Shown here: positions 1 through 5,144 of the stretch, in pieces
Layout of the letters: each line of letters opens with the position of its first letter
How positions within the stretch are numbered: position 1 is the first letter of the stretch
Assembly (NCBI GenBank): GCA_964384625.1
Contig: CAYLNH010000383.1
Location: forward strand, 1 to 5,144
Direction of reading: 5' to 3'
Length of the DNA: 5,144 bases
Origin: CAYLNH01 sp964384625
Lineage (GTDB): Bacteria > Verrucomicrobiota > Lentisphaeria > JABSQK01
The notes under the pieces: model-generated
What the model saw: only the letters and a program-made list of their open reading frames with translations
Database searches by the model: none
What the model was told of the DNA's origin: nothing
Translations under genes and position numbers: made by a program

Positions 1-28
1 CGTTGTAGTAGGCCCTGCCGTGTTAGCG

Positions 29-56
29 GCTATAGTTTTTTGGGAAATGCTATAGT
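29..56 (+). repeat. Direct repeat GCTATAGT, 20-base spacing
   Basis: GCTATAGT occurs at 29-36 and again at 49-56, so the starts are exactly 20 bases apart, close to two helical turns. A T6 run (36-41) follows the first copy. TATAGT resembles a -10 box, but I find no matching -35 element at 17 bases. A regulatory site for a gene beyond the left edge is possible, but the repeat is short enough to be chance. Confidence 0.25.
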
Positions 57-180
57 CGTCTCCGGAACTTCGACCGTAACGCGCGCCCCGCTCCGGCAAG
101 CTGCAGCTCCGGCGCGAAGATCCCCACGGCTGCGCCGGGAAAGTATCAGCCTCCCTTCAGTCTCGCCTTCGCCCCGCCTT

Positions 181-241
181 CCCCGCCTCTGGCCCCGGAG
201 ATGACAAAACGTTTTTACCATCTCCGGGGCCAGCGGCGGGG
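181..241. repeat. Long near-perfect inverted repeat (22 of 23 positions paired, 15-base loop)
   Basis: The left arm is 181-203 and the right arm 219-241. They are complementary except at T188/C234, and the inner 15 pairs (189-203 with 219-233) are perfect. The loop (204-218) is A/T-rich and contains the palindrome AAAACGTTTT at 206-215. Neither strand has a T-run after the stem, so a standard terminator is not the best reading. It could be a REP-like or miniature mobile palindrome, or a 3'-end RNA structure of the neighbouring gene. A CCCCGCCT copy at 172-179 directly precedes the left arm. Confidence 0.8.
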
Positions 242-281
242 TTGATGGCGGACCGGCTGAGCAGAAGGGGGTGTAGACACT

Positions 282-300
282 CCCCAAGCTCAGCTTGGGG
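282..300 (-). terminator. GC-rich hairpin 56 bases after the 738-residue protein stop
   Basis: CCCCAAGC (282-289) pairs perfectly with GCTTGGGG (293-300) around a three-base loop, giving an 8-bp stem. It lies just downstream of the 738-residue protein gene in the transcription direction, where a terminator is expected. The next minus-strand bases are AGTGTCTACA, not a T-run, so it is at best an atypical intrinsic terminator or an RNA-stabilising 3' structure. Confidence 0.35.
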
Positions 301-355
301 CTTCTTCGCGGAGAGCAGCAATCCGATCCCGCATCCCTTCCCTTGACGGAGGAAG

Positions 356-2572
356 CTAATCCGCAAACCGCGGCAGCGGCACGTTCTTGAAATCGACGTA
401 ACCGGCGTAAACCCTGAAGCCCTTCGGCAGCCACAAGATGATTGCCGCGTCGGCAGCAAGCTTCTCCGGGAAACGGATGCGGCACACCGTCGCCGACGGC
501 TCATCCTTGAGCCCGGACTGCTGTATGCTCAAGGGCCGGATCATCGTGCCCGACTTGGTTTTCGCATAGCATTTTCCCTTGTCTTTCAGGAAGTCCGCGC
601 GGATGCGGAAGGCGCCGTCCCGATTGCTGATCAGTAAGATGTACTCGCCCTTCTCCGTCTTGCCGCCCCACTCGACCGTCAGTCGGTCGTCAATCTTGAC
701 AACCCGGTCGTCCGCCGGATTGTCAAGCCGGATGACGGCGCCGGTGTCGTAGATCTCCGCGAAATAGTAAAAGCGGACCAGGTCAATGTTGCGCGCGACC
801 GGAACCAGATCCAGCGGGATGCGTCCCAGAACGCCTGTGGCATAGCGTTTGCCCGCCGTCTCCAGGTGTTGCGCCCGCGCGTCCTCCACCCGGCGGACCA
901 GCACCCGCGAGGTTTCGGCGCGAACGGTTTCGAGGCCGCCGACCACACAAGACTCCAGACTCATCCCATGCCGCAGCAGCTTCACTTTCGGCTCCTGCCG
1001 CGCCCGCGCCACGAGCCGCAATTCGAACGTCTCCTTGCCTGTCCGGTTTTCGGCGGCATAGACCAGACGACCGTCGGCCAGCAGTTCCACCTGGTCGATG
1101 GAGACACGGGCCGAACCGACGACCTGCACGCACTTGGGCGGCGCCTTCTCGGCTTTCGCCCAGACACTCGCCTTGCGTGGTTCACTGAACGTAACGTCAG
1201 GATGCGACCCCAGTCGATCCAGCACTTCCCAGAATGATGCCTCAACAATATCAACCGATACCGTTTTCGGATCATCGACCCCGCGCAGAATCTGCAGCGG
1301 GTTGCCGGTCTTCTCCGTCACTTCCGCGGCAATCACCTTGAGTGGCTTGTTCTTCGCGTTGATTGACAAAGTCGATCCTCGCATCTGCGTCAACGGCGCA
1401 AACCCCTTCGGCGCTTCCGCCGTCGCCGTCGCCGCCCGCGTCGCCGGCAACGGCAGGTCCCGCAAGGCAAACGCCAAAGCCTTTTCCTCGGCCGCAATCG
1501 GCGGGAACAGCAGCAGATGCTCCGGAACCTGACCCGGGTGAAGTGAAAAAATGAACTCCTGGCGGTTGCCGTAAACCGACTTCGACGGACGCAGCCGCAC
1601 GCCGTTGCGACACACCAGAACCGGGGCCAGCGTCATGCCCGCAGTCGGCCCGTGCTCAAGCCCGTCCGGAACGGCAAAACGGAAGACCTGCTCCGTCACC
1701 CGGCCCTTGTCCGTCGCCTCGGCGCCGGTAAGCTCTACCTTGCCGTTGACAAATTCGACGGTCGTCCCGGCAGTCTCGAGGTCCGCCAGTTTCACCGGCT
1801 CCAGGATCGGCGCCAACCGCATCTCCAACCGCCCCCTGACCTCCTTCAGATGTGTCGCATTCCCCGTCGGCACGTCGAAGTACGCGTGGCGCACAGCCCC
1901 CAGACAAACGCCGTTGTCGATCAGTTGGCTCTCTCGTCGGCGCGGCGACTTCACGCTCTTCAGGAGGTCCTTCCCGGCATTGTCGGCTACCCGCGTCAAG
2001 CGAATGCTTGCCCGGCACACGTGTAGACCGGGTTCGACGTCAATCACAAACTTCAAACCAACGGCATGATGATGCTGGTCCATTACGCGGCCGGCGGCGG
2101 CCAGAGCAATCAGCGCCTCCTGGTTCATTCGGAATTCGGCCGCGCGAATCCGGGCCGGCCCCACAAAGGCGACGTGCGGGCTGCGCCGTCCGTCGTCTCG
2201 ACGCAAGGCGATGGTCAGCGGCAGCCGCCCGCCCCGCGGCTCCACCGGCGCCTGTTTGCTCATCACCTCGAAGACCTCCCAGAACAGCATCTCCTGCGCC
2301 GCAACCGTCACGGTCGGTTCTGTCTTGACGTCCGGTTTCTGCGTCGTATAGGCCCGCAGGTCGAAGGCGATCCCGGCCTTCTCGGCGAGCGCGGCATACC
2401 CGCGCTTCGCGCCGGCCTGCTTCAATTCCAACGTCACCTTCGTCCCGCGCGCGGACGCACGCCAGGCTCGCTTCAGCGCCGCCTTGTCCTGCCCCGACAC
2501 AATCGCCGCAGTCAGCAGCAGCATAAACAGAAAAGCAATACCCCCGGAACGACCTCGAAAAACACTGGACAT
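356..2572 (-). CDS. Exported protein of unknown function, tandem duplication of an STN-like plus beta-sandwich module
   Basis: The product is 738 residues with no enzyme family I recognise. Residues 1-27 look like a signal peptide: Arg6 and Arg8, a hydrophobic stretch 11-25 (GIAFLFMLLLTAAIV), and probable cleavage after VSG before QD. The rest is two related halves, about 46-376 and 400-734, joined by an Ala/Thr-rich linker (377-399). Each half opens with a short STN-like unit (secretin/TonB short N-terminal type) ending in a shared FWEV (97-100 and 447-450). Each then has a VGxAR strand (137-141, 485-489) and an EP-containing strand (180-181, 527-528), and closes with a PLP end (374-376, 732-734). 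No membrane anchor or sorting signal is visible, so it is probably periplasmic. ATG 2572 is chosen for its GAGG site and the signal peptide; the open frame continues 102 codons further upstream, but that extension is Arg-rich and not protein-like. It is separated from the esterase by 333 bases and may be transcribed alone. Stop is TAG. Confidence 0.87.
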   Translation of the reverse strand: MSSVFRGRSGGIAFLFMLLLTAAIVSGQDKAALKRAWRASARGTKVTLELKQAGAKRGYAALAEKAGIAFDLRAYTTQKPDVKTEPTVTVAAQEMLFWEVFEVMSKQAPVEPRGGRLPLTIALRRDDGRRSPHVAFVGPARIRAAEFRMNQEALIALAAAGRVMDQHHHAVGLKFVIDVEPGLHVCRASIRLTRVADNAGKDLLKSVKSPRRRESQLIDNGVCLGAVRHAYFDVPTGNATHLKEVRGRLEMRLAPILEPVKLADLETAGTTVEFVNGKVELTGAEATDKGRVTEQVFRFAVPDGLEHGPTAGMTLAPVLVCRNGVRLRPSKSVYGNRQEFIFSLHPGQVPEHLLLFPPIAAEEKALAFALRDLPLPATRAATATAEAPKGFAPLTQMRGSTLSINAKNKPLKVIAAEVTEKTGNPLQILRGVDDPKTVSVDIVEASFWEVLDRLGSHPDVTFSEPRKASVWAKAEKAPPKCVQVVGSARVSIDQVELLADGRLVYAAENRTGKETFELRLVARARQEPKVKLLRHGMSLESCVVGGLETVRAETSRVLVRRVEDARAQHLETAGKRYATGVLGRIPLDLVPVARNIDLVRFYYFAEIYDTGAVIRLDNPADDRVVKIDDRLTVEWGGKTEKGEYILLISNRDGAFRIRADFLKDKGKCYAKTKSGTMIRPLSIQQSGLKDEPSATVCRIRFPEKLAADAAIILWLPKGFRVYAGYVDFKNVPLPRFAD
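371..1375 (-). other. Internal repeat B of the 738-residue protein
   Basis: Protein residues about 400-734. It starts STLSINAKNKPLKVIAAEVTE (400-420) and reaches VSVDIVEASFWEV at 438-450. CVQVVGSARVSIDQVEL (481-497) and LRLVARARQEPKVKLL (518-533) follow, and the unit ends VDFKNVPLP (726-734). This end closely resembles the FALRDLPLP that closes repeat A. The linker before it (377-399) is rich in Ala and Thr, as expected between independently folded units. Confidence 0.6.
1445..2437 (-). other. Internal repeat A of the 738-residue protein
   Basis: Protein residues about 46-376. It starts with KVTLELKQAGAKRGYAALAE, a strand-helix pattern typical of STN-like units, and reaches VTVAAQEMLFWEV at 88-100. 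Beta-rich sequence follows, with HVAFVGPARI (133-142) and LKFVIDVEPGLHV (173-185), then RGRLEMRLAPILEPVKLADL (246-265), and the unit ends LRDLPLP (370-376). Marker residues sit 347-358 positions before their counterparts in repeat B, which is consistent with one ancestral duplication followed by small indels. Overall identity is low, so this rests on spaced motifs rather than a scored alignment. Confidence 0.6.
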
Positions 2573-2579
2573 GGCAGCG

Positions 2580-2583
2580 CCTC
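2580..2583 (-). promoter_or_regulatory. Ribosome binding site (GAGG) deciding the ATG 2572 start
   Basis: The minus strand reads GAGG, then seven bases, then ATG at 2572. This is a good Shine-Dalgarno match at normal spacing, directly before a start that gives a signal peptide. It supports this start over those further upstream in the same open frame. Confidence 0.7.
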
Positions 2584-2663
2584 GCTCGTTACTGGATTCT
2601 CTCACAGCCGGCCGCGCCCCGGCACCAGGCGCCGGGCTTCTCCCGCGAACCGACCTCGGCAGT

Positions 2664-2692
2664 ACTATACCGGACAACCGCCGTCGGCGCAA
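2664..2692 (-). promoter_or_regulatory. Candidate sigma-70-type promoter for the 738-residue protein gene
   Basis: On the minus strand TTGCGC (2692-2687) is followed after exactly 17 bases by TATAGT (2669-2664). The -10 element matches TATAAT at five of six bases; the -35 matches TTGACA only at TTG. Transcription would start near 2657, giving a leader of roughly 85 bases before ATG 2572. Position and spacing fit, but the weak -35 and a single hit in G+C-rich DNA keep confidence modest. Confidence 0.35.
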
Positions 2693-2824
2693 GCACACCG
2701 CCAACACAGCAAGCCGCCCGTCCGCCGCCGACGAGCTTGTAACGCATGTCATGTCTGTTGTCGGTTTGCGCTTCGCAAGACCCGAGTCGTCCCGCTGCTG
2801 CGGAACACACAAGACACGTGCCGG

Positions 2825-2847
2825 CCCGGTGAATGAGTTCATCCGGG
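2825..2847 (-). terminator. Weak hairpin downstream of the esterase, possible transcript end
   Basis: CCCGGTGAA (2825-2833) pairs with TTCA (2838-2841) and CCGGG (2843-2847), leaving a four-base loop and one bulged T at 2842. It begins about 60 bases after the esterase stop on the minus strand. No T-run follows in either direction, so if it ends the lyase-esterase transcript it would be a non-canonical or factor-assisted terminator. Confidence 0.22.
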
Positions 2848-2905
2848 AGGAGAATCGCCCCACGGGCCCGCGCGGCATTCACTGCAGCCCCGTCACAGTT
2901 GCCCG

Positions 2906-3907
2906 TCAACCGCCCGTTCCCAGCAGATGTCGCCAGTATGGTTCACACACGTCTGCCATCCGGCGGTAGCCGAGGTCACTCGGGTGCGAGCCGTCAACCG
3001 TCAGTTCCGTGTCGTCACCAAACAACTCACGACCGGTCTGATACAACAGGTTCTTCGTGCCCTGCTCCTGCAGCTTTCTAAACACGGCATGGAACGCTGC
3101 CCACTTGCCTTCACGCCGCGGCATGTCGTTATGCAGCCACGCGTGCGCATGCACGCGATCCTCCACCATGAGCATCGGCGTCTGCGGCTGTGCCGTCAGC
3201 AGGTGTTGCATAAACGCTTCGGCATTCGTTTCAATCAACTGCTTCGACATGTTCGCCAGCGGGTCGATCACAAACGCCGCGGGATCGAGCTCGGCGATGA
3301 TCGCACCGAGTTCGGGCTCCATCCGGGCGCTGCCGGAAAAGCCCAGATTGATCACCGGCACATCCAGACGGCGGCCCAGAATGCTGGAGAAAATCATGCC
3401 CGGACGGGAAGCCGACGAACCATGCACGATCGATGTGCCGTAGATCGCGATCGTCTTGTCGGTCCGGGGCGGCAGCCCCTCGAACGCAGCGTCCTCCGGC
3501 ACGCCGATCTCCAGTCGTTCAATCGAGAAGAAGCCCGGCAAATAGAGCATGTACTCCCGCATCTTCGCCGGAATCCCTTCCACCAGGGCCGTCTCGCCCG
3601 ACGGCACAAAGCCAAAACGGCTGACGCCCGCCCATTGCCATGTTCCGCTGTCGTCGCGGGCATACAGGTCCAGGTACTTGCGATAGTGCAGCGACGGATC
3701 TCCCGGATACCGCAGGATCGTTCGCGTGTGGATCGCTGTCGCATCCGTTCGGAAACGCACGGCCATGCCGGCACTGCGCCGGCTCAAGTTCCACACAGCC
3801 TCGGTGACTACGCCTTCGGCATGCGCGGGCAGGCGGTCGTAGACGTGCTTTGTATTCTCCCACCCCTTGCCCTCCACGCCGATGTCCTGAACGTCGTAGT
3901 ATTTCAT
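2906..3907 (-). CDS. SGNH/GDSL-family esterase with N-terminal GxDLY-type domain
   Basis: This is a 333-residue predicted carbohydrate esterase or acylhydrolase, complete at both ends. Residues about 1-145 match the N-terminal beta-rich domain found ahead of this SGNH subfamily, with YDRLPAHAEGVV (23-34), VWNLSRRSAGMAVRF (38-52) and YLDLYARDD (78-86, the GxDLY signature region). The SGNH domain follows. Block I is IYGTSIVHGSSASRPGM (155-171) with nucleophile Ser159. Block II is NLGFSGSA (187-194). Block III is DPLANM (215-220) with Asn219. Block V is VDGSHPSDLGY (304-314) with Asp305 and His308. All catalytic and oxyanion positions are therefore present. I see no signal peptide. ATG 3907 is chosen because GGA lies 7 bases upstream; ATG 3919 adds four residues and overlaps the lyase stop by 8 bases. 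The order lyase then esterase suggests the esterase removes acyl groups from the same glycan or its products; the substrate is not determinable. Stop is TGA. Confidence 0.9.
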   Translation of the reverse strand: MKYYDVQDIGVEGKGWENTKHVYDRLPAHAEGVVTEAVWNLSRRSAGMAVRFRTDATAIHTRTILRYPGDPSLHYRKYLDLYARDDSGTWQWAGVSRFGFVPSGETALVEGIPAKMREYMLYLPGFFSIERLEIGVPEDAAFEGLPPRTDKTIAIYGTSIVHGSSASRPGMIFSSILGRRLDVPVINLGFSGSARMEPELGAIIAELDPAAFVIDPLANMSKQLIETNAEAFMQHLLTAQPQTPMLMVEDRVHAHAWLHNDMPRREGKWAAFHAVFRKLQEQGTKNLLYQTGRELFGDDTELTVDGSHPSDLGYRRMADVCEPYWRHLLGTGG

Positions 3908-3911
3908 GTCG

Positions 3912-5072
3912 TTATCCATTGCAGTAGTGCGGCTGCACATCGCAGCCGTCAAGATACGTGCCGTCAACAATGACGGCTGCCGCAACCGGACTGGACCCGG
4001 TTCCCGTCACGTGCAGAATGGACGCATCCGTATCCAGCGCCCCGCACGGACCGACCATGGTCTCCAGACCGGCGCGCCAGAAGACCTCGTCAATTTCACC
4101 CGTCTCCCACACAATGGTGCACTGGCCCGGCGCTTCTGCCGTCGGCGCCCTGGCTGTCGCGGTCGCTTCCGGCAAGCTCTCGCCGGCATACGGGACGATC
4201 ACAGACACCATGGTGACGCCGAACTCTTTCATTGGCGCCGCGGCCAAACACAACTGCGGCGCCGGCGTGGCACACTGGTTGTCTGTCGGGTGTTCTATCC
4301 AACCGCGCATCGGCTCTGTCTCGCCGTTGTACAGGGTCATGGCCATTCCTTCTGCCGGCAGAGGGAACTGCAGCAACACCCCGGCGCCGTCGCGGCTTGC
4401 CCAGGCCCGGTTGTCGCCAAACTGCACCTCGCCCGGAGAAAACTGCCAATTCAACTCCAGCGATGGTTCCTCGTGCTCTTCTCCCCTGCCCTTTTCATTC
4501 CAGCGGGTCACCTCATCGATGACAACGCCAAGGCGATCATGGCGCCAGTACAGAATCCTGGTGTGCCGTGCCGCCAGACCATGTCCCAAGCCTTGCGAGA
4601 ACCACCAGCCATACGGCGCGTTCCAGTAGCCGCCGGAATAGCGCGACACCACAGCGCCGGCGCCGGTCGAGGCGAATGCTTTGAACAGATCGACATCCGT
4701 CGTGTTCTGATTCCAGCCATTCAGGTTCACCGTACTGTGGGCGCGTGTCGATTTGCCGTAGGGCCCGATGGGATCGCTCATCTCGTAGGAAAGCCGCGCC
4801 GGATCAACCAGGATCGGCACCCCGTGCGACACCACAGAAATTGCGTTCCGCGCCAGATGCCCGTGCGCACTGCCCCAGCGAAACGCGTCAAACGTCACAC
4901 AGGTTGCGTCCTCGCTCCAACGGTCACGCAGGAATACCTGGCGTGCCTCTGGAAACACAAGGCTGGGGGCCAGGTCCGCTACCGGCAATTCGCACTCGCA
5001 GCGGAATGCAGCGCGGTCGCGCAAATGCCGATCGTACGCCCCATCGGTGCCGCGGCTGTTGACGTCATTCAA
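3912..5072 (-). CDS. Heparinase II/III-family polysaccharide lyase, C-terminal part (5' end broken or outside window)
   Basis: Enzymes of this family cleave acidic polysaccharides such as glycosaminoglycans or alginate by beta-elimination; the substrate cannot be read here. Numbering from the TTG at 5072, the product is 386 residues. The family's central block is clear: FLRDRWSED near 47-55, HGH at 70-72, VDPARLSYE at 89-97, and KSTRAHSTVNLNGWNQ at 107-122. A long beta-strand-rich C-terminus follows (about 165-386), as in the family's beta-sandwich. Whole family members usually run 600-900 residues with an N-terminal alpha/alpha toroid, which is missing. No ATG precedes the core in this frame. 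TTG 5072 is only the first permitted start after an in-frame TGA at 5100-5102, and it has no good ribosome binding site, so I doubt it is the true start. The gene is probably frameshifted or mis-sequenced near 5082-5105. Its TAA stop abuts the esterase start. Family call is firm; exact lyase family is not. Confidence 0.82.
   Translation of the reverse strand: MNDVNSRGTDGAYDRHLRDRAAFRCECELPVADLAPSLVFPEARQVFLRDRWSEDATCVTFDAFRWGSAHGHLARNAISVVSHGVPILVDPARLSYEMSDPIGPYGKSTRAHSTVNLNGWNQNTTDVDLFKAFASTGAGAVVSRYSGGYWNAPYGWWFSQGLGHGLAARHTRILYWRHDRLGVVIDEVTRWNEKGRGEEHEEPSLELNWQFSPGEVQFGDNRAWASRDGAGVLLQFPLPAEGMAMTLYNGETEPMRGWIEHPTDNQCATPAPQLCLAAAPMKEFGVTMVSVIVPYAGESLPEATATARAPTAEAPGQCTIVWETGEIDEVFWRAGLETMVGPCGALDTDASILHVTGTGSSPVAAAVIVDGTYLDGCDVQPHYCNG
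3915..3917 (-). promoter_or_regulatory. Ribosome binding site (GGA) for the SGNH esterase, inside the lyase stop region
   Basis: The minus-strand sequence ATGGATAACGACATGAAA carries the lyase stop (TAA, 3914-3912) and both candidate esterase starts (ATG 3919 and ATG 3907). A GGA triplet lies 7 bases before ATG 3907, while no purine-rich motif precedes ATG 3919. This is the reason for choosing 3907. It also means ribosomes ending the lyase would sit on the esterase initiation site, so the two genes are likely coupled. Confidence 0.45.
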
Positions 5073-5144
5073 GGCGAATACTTTGCCGTCCGTAATGCGT
5101 CAGTGACGGGGTGTTGGTGAAGCGGGCCCGGGGAGCTTTCTCCA
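5065..5144 (-). other. Likely upstream continuation of the lyase gene in another frame
   Basis: On the minus strand from 5142 a second frame is open from the window edge to a TGA at 5067-5065. It encodes 25 residues, including ARFTNTPSLTHYGRQ. In the 15 codons before the break this frame ends in G or C 12 times, against 8 of 14 in the frame used by the downstream lyase, so it looks more like coding sequence. Removing one base around the AAA at 5082-5084 would join it to the downstream frame as THYGRQ-VFALNDVN, a smooth family-like sequence. The sample is very short, so this is inference. The alternative is that the region is non-coding and the lyase really begins at the TTG. Confidence 0.4.

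Larger units (their letters stand above)
1..355. other. Non-coding region downstream of the 738-residue protein gene, with hairpins
   Basis: I see no credible gene in these 355 bases. The minus-strand open frames that cover it begin inside the end of the neighbouring gene and have low-quality composition. It contains a GC-rich hairpin at 282-300, a very long hairpin at 181-241, a tandem CCCCGCCT repeat at 172-179 and 181-188, a 10-base palindrome AGCTGCAGCT at 99-108, a direct repeat GCTCCGGC at 90-97 and 106-113, and paired TATAGT elements near 31-56. Confidence 0.65.
2573..2905. other. Intergenic spacer between the esterase and the 738-residue protein gene
   Basis: This is 333 bases without a convincing gene. 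Open frames cross it on the minus strand, but they are Arg/Gly/Ala-rich with irregular composition and look like G+C-rich read-through. It holds the candidate promoter at 2664-2692, the ribosome binding site at 2580-2583, and a weak hairpin at 2825-2847. No T-rich terminator follows the esterase stop. Confidence 0.65.

Noticed and set aside
181..241. Integron attC site or CRISPR repeat
   Set aside because: There is no integrase or cas gene, no repeated spacer array, and I see no convincing attC core-site arrangement at the stem base.
30..485. 151-codon minus-strand frame over the downstream region
   Set aside because: It begins inside the end of the 738-residue protein gene, crosses both hairpins, and has no protein-like pattern.
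2573..2878. 102-residue N-terminal extension of the 738-residue protein
   Set aside because: The stretch is Arg/Ala-rich without structure. The downstream ATG 2572 has a GAGG site at seven bases and opens a proper signal peptide.
2927..3973. 348-codon plus-strand open frame opposite the esterase
   Set aside because: It is antisense to an SGNH esterase with all motifs intact; its own translation is His/Arg-rich and family-less.
5100..5102. TGA recoded as a sense codon
   Set aside because: The esterase appears to end at TGA with a normal C-terminus, the DNA is G+C-rich, and the upstream residues in that frame do not look like family sequence; a frameshift explains it better.
3906..5120. 404-codon plus-strand open frame opposite the lyase
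   Set aside because: It is Arg/His/Pro/Gln-rich with no recognisable domain, and it lies antisense to a clear heparinase-family gene. G+C-rich coding sequence often leaves such open shadows.

Overview
The window is G+C-rich bacterial DNA in which every gene I can support lies on the minus strand, so the reading order is from high to low coordinates. The gene content suggests a polysaccharide-degrading member of the Planctomycetes-Verrucomicrobia-Lentisphaerae (PVC) group. It holds a heparinase II/III-like lyase, a GxDLY-type SGNH esterase, and an exported protein built from STN-like and beta-sandwich modules of a sort I associate with that group. This placement is inference from protein style; there is no rRNA or marker gene here.

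Layout, in transcription order. (1) 5144-3912: a heparinase II/III-family protein. Its C-terminal catalytic/beta-sandwich part is intact, but the reading frame is blocked by a TGA at 5100-5102. The helical N-terminal domain must lie beyond the window edge, probably in another frame. (2) 3919/3907-2906: an SGNH hydrolase with a complete Ser/Gly/Asn/Asp-His motif set. It is placed so tightly after the lyase that stop and start overlap or nearly touch, which points to translational coupling. (3) 2905-2573: a 333-base spacer with a plausible promoter and a weak hairpin. (4) 2572-356: a 738-residue protein with a signal peptide and no recognised enzyme domain. Read by eye it is an internal tandem duplication of a module of about 330 residues. 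(5) 355-1: non-coding sequence with two hairpins, one of them very long (22 of 23 positions paired).

The lyase and esterase look like a two-enzyme unit for depolymerising a decorated acidic polysaccharide, the esterase removing acyl groups. The 738-residue protein probably has its own transcript. Its role is unknown, and co-location with the carbohydrate genes is the only functional hint. Long plus-strand open frames opposite these genes are antisense shadows of G+C-rich coding sequence. I found no tRNA, rRNA, CRISPR array, transposase or phage gene.
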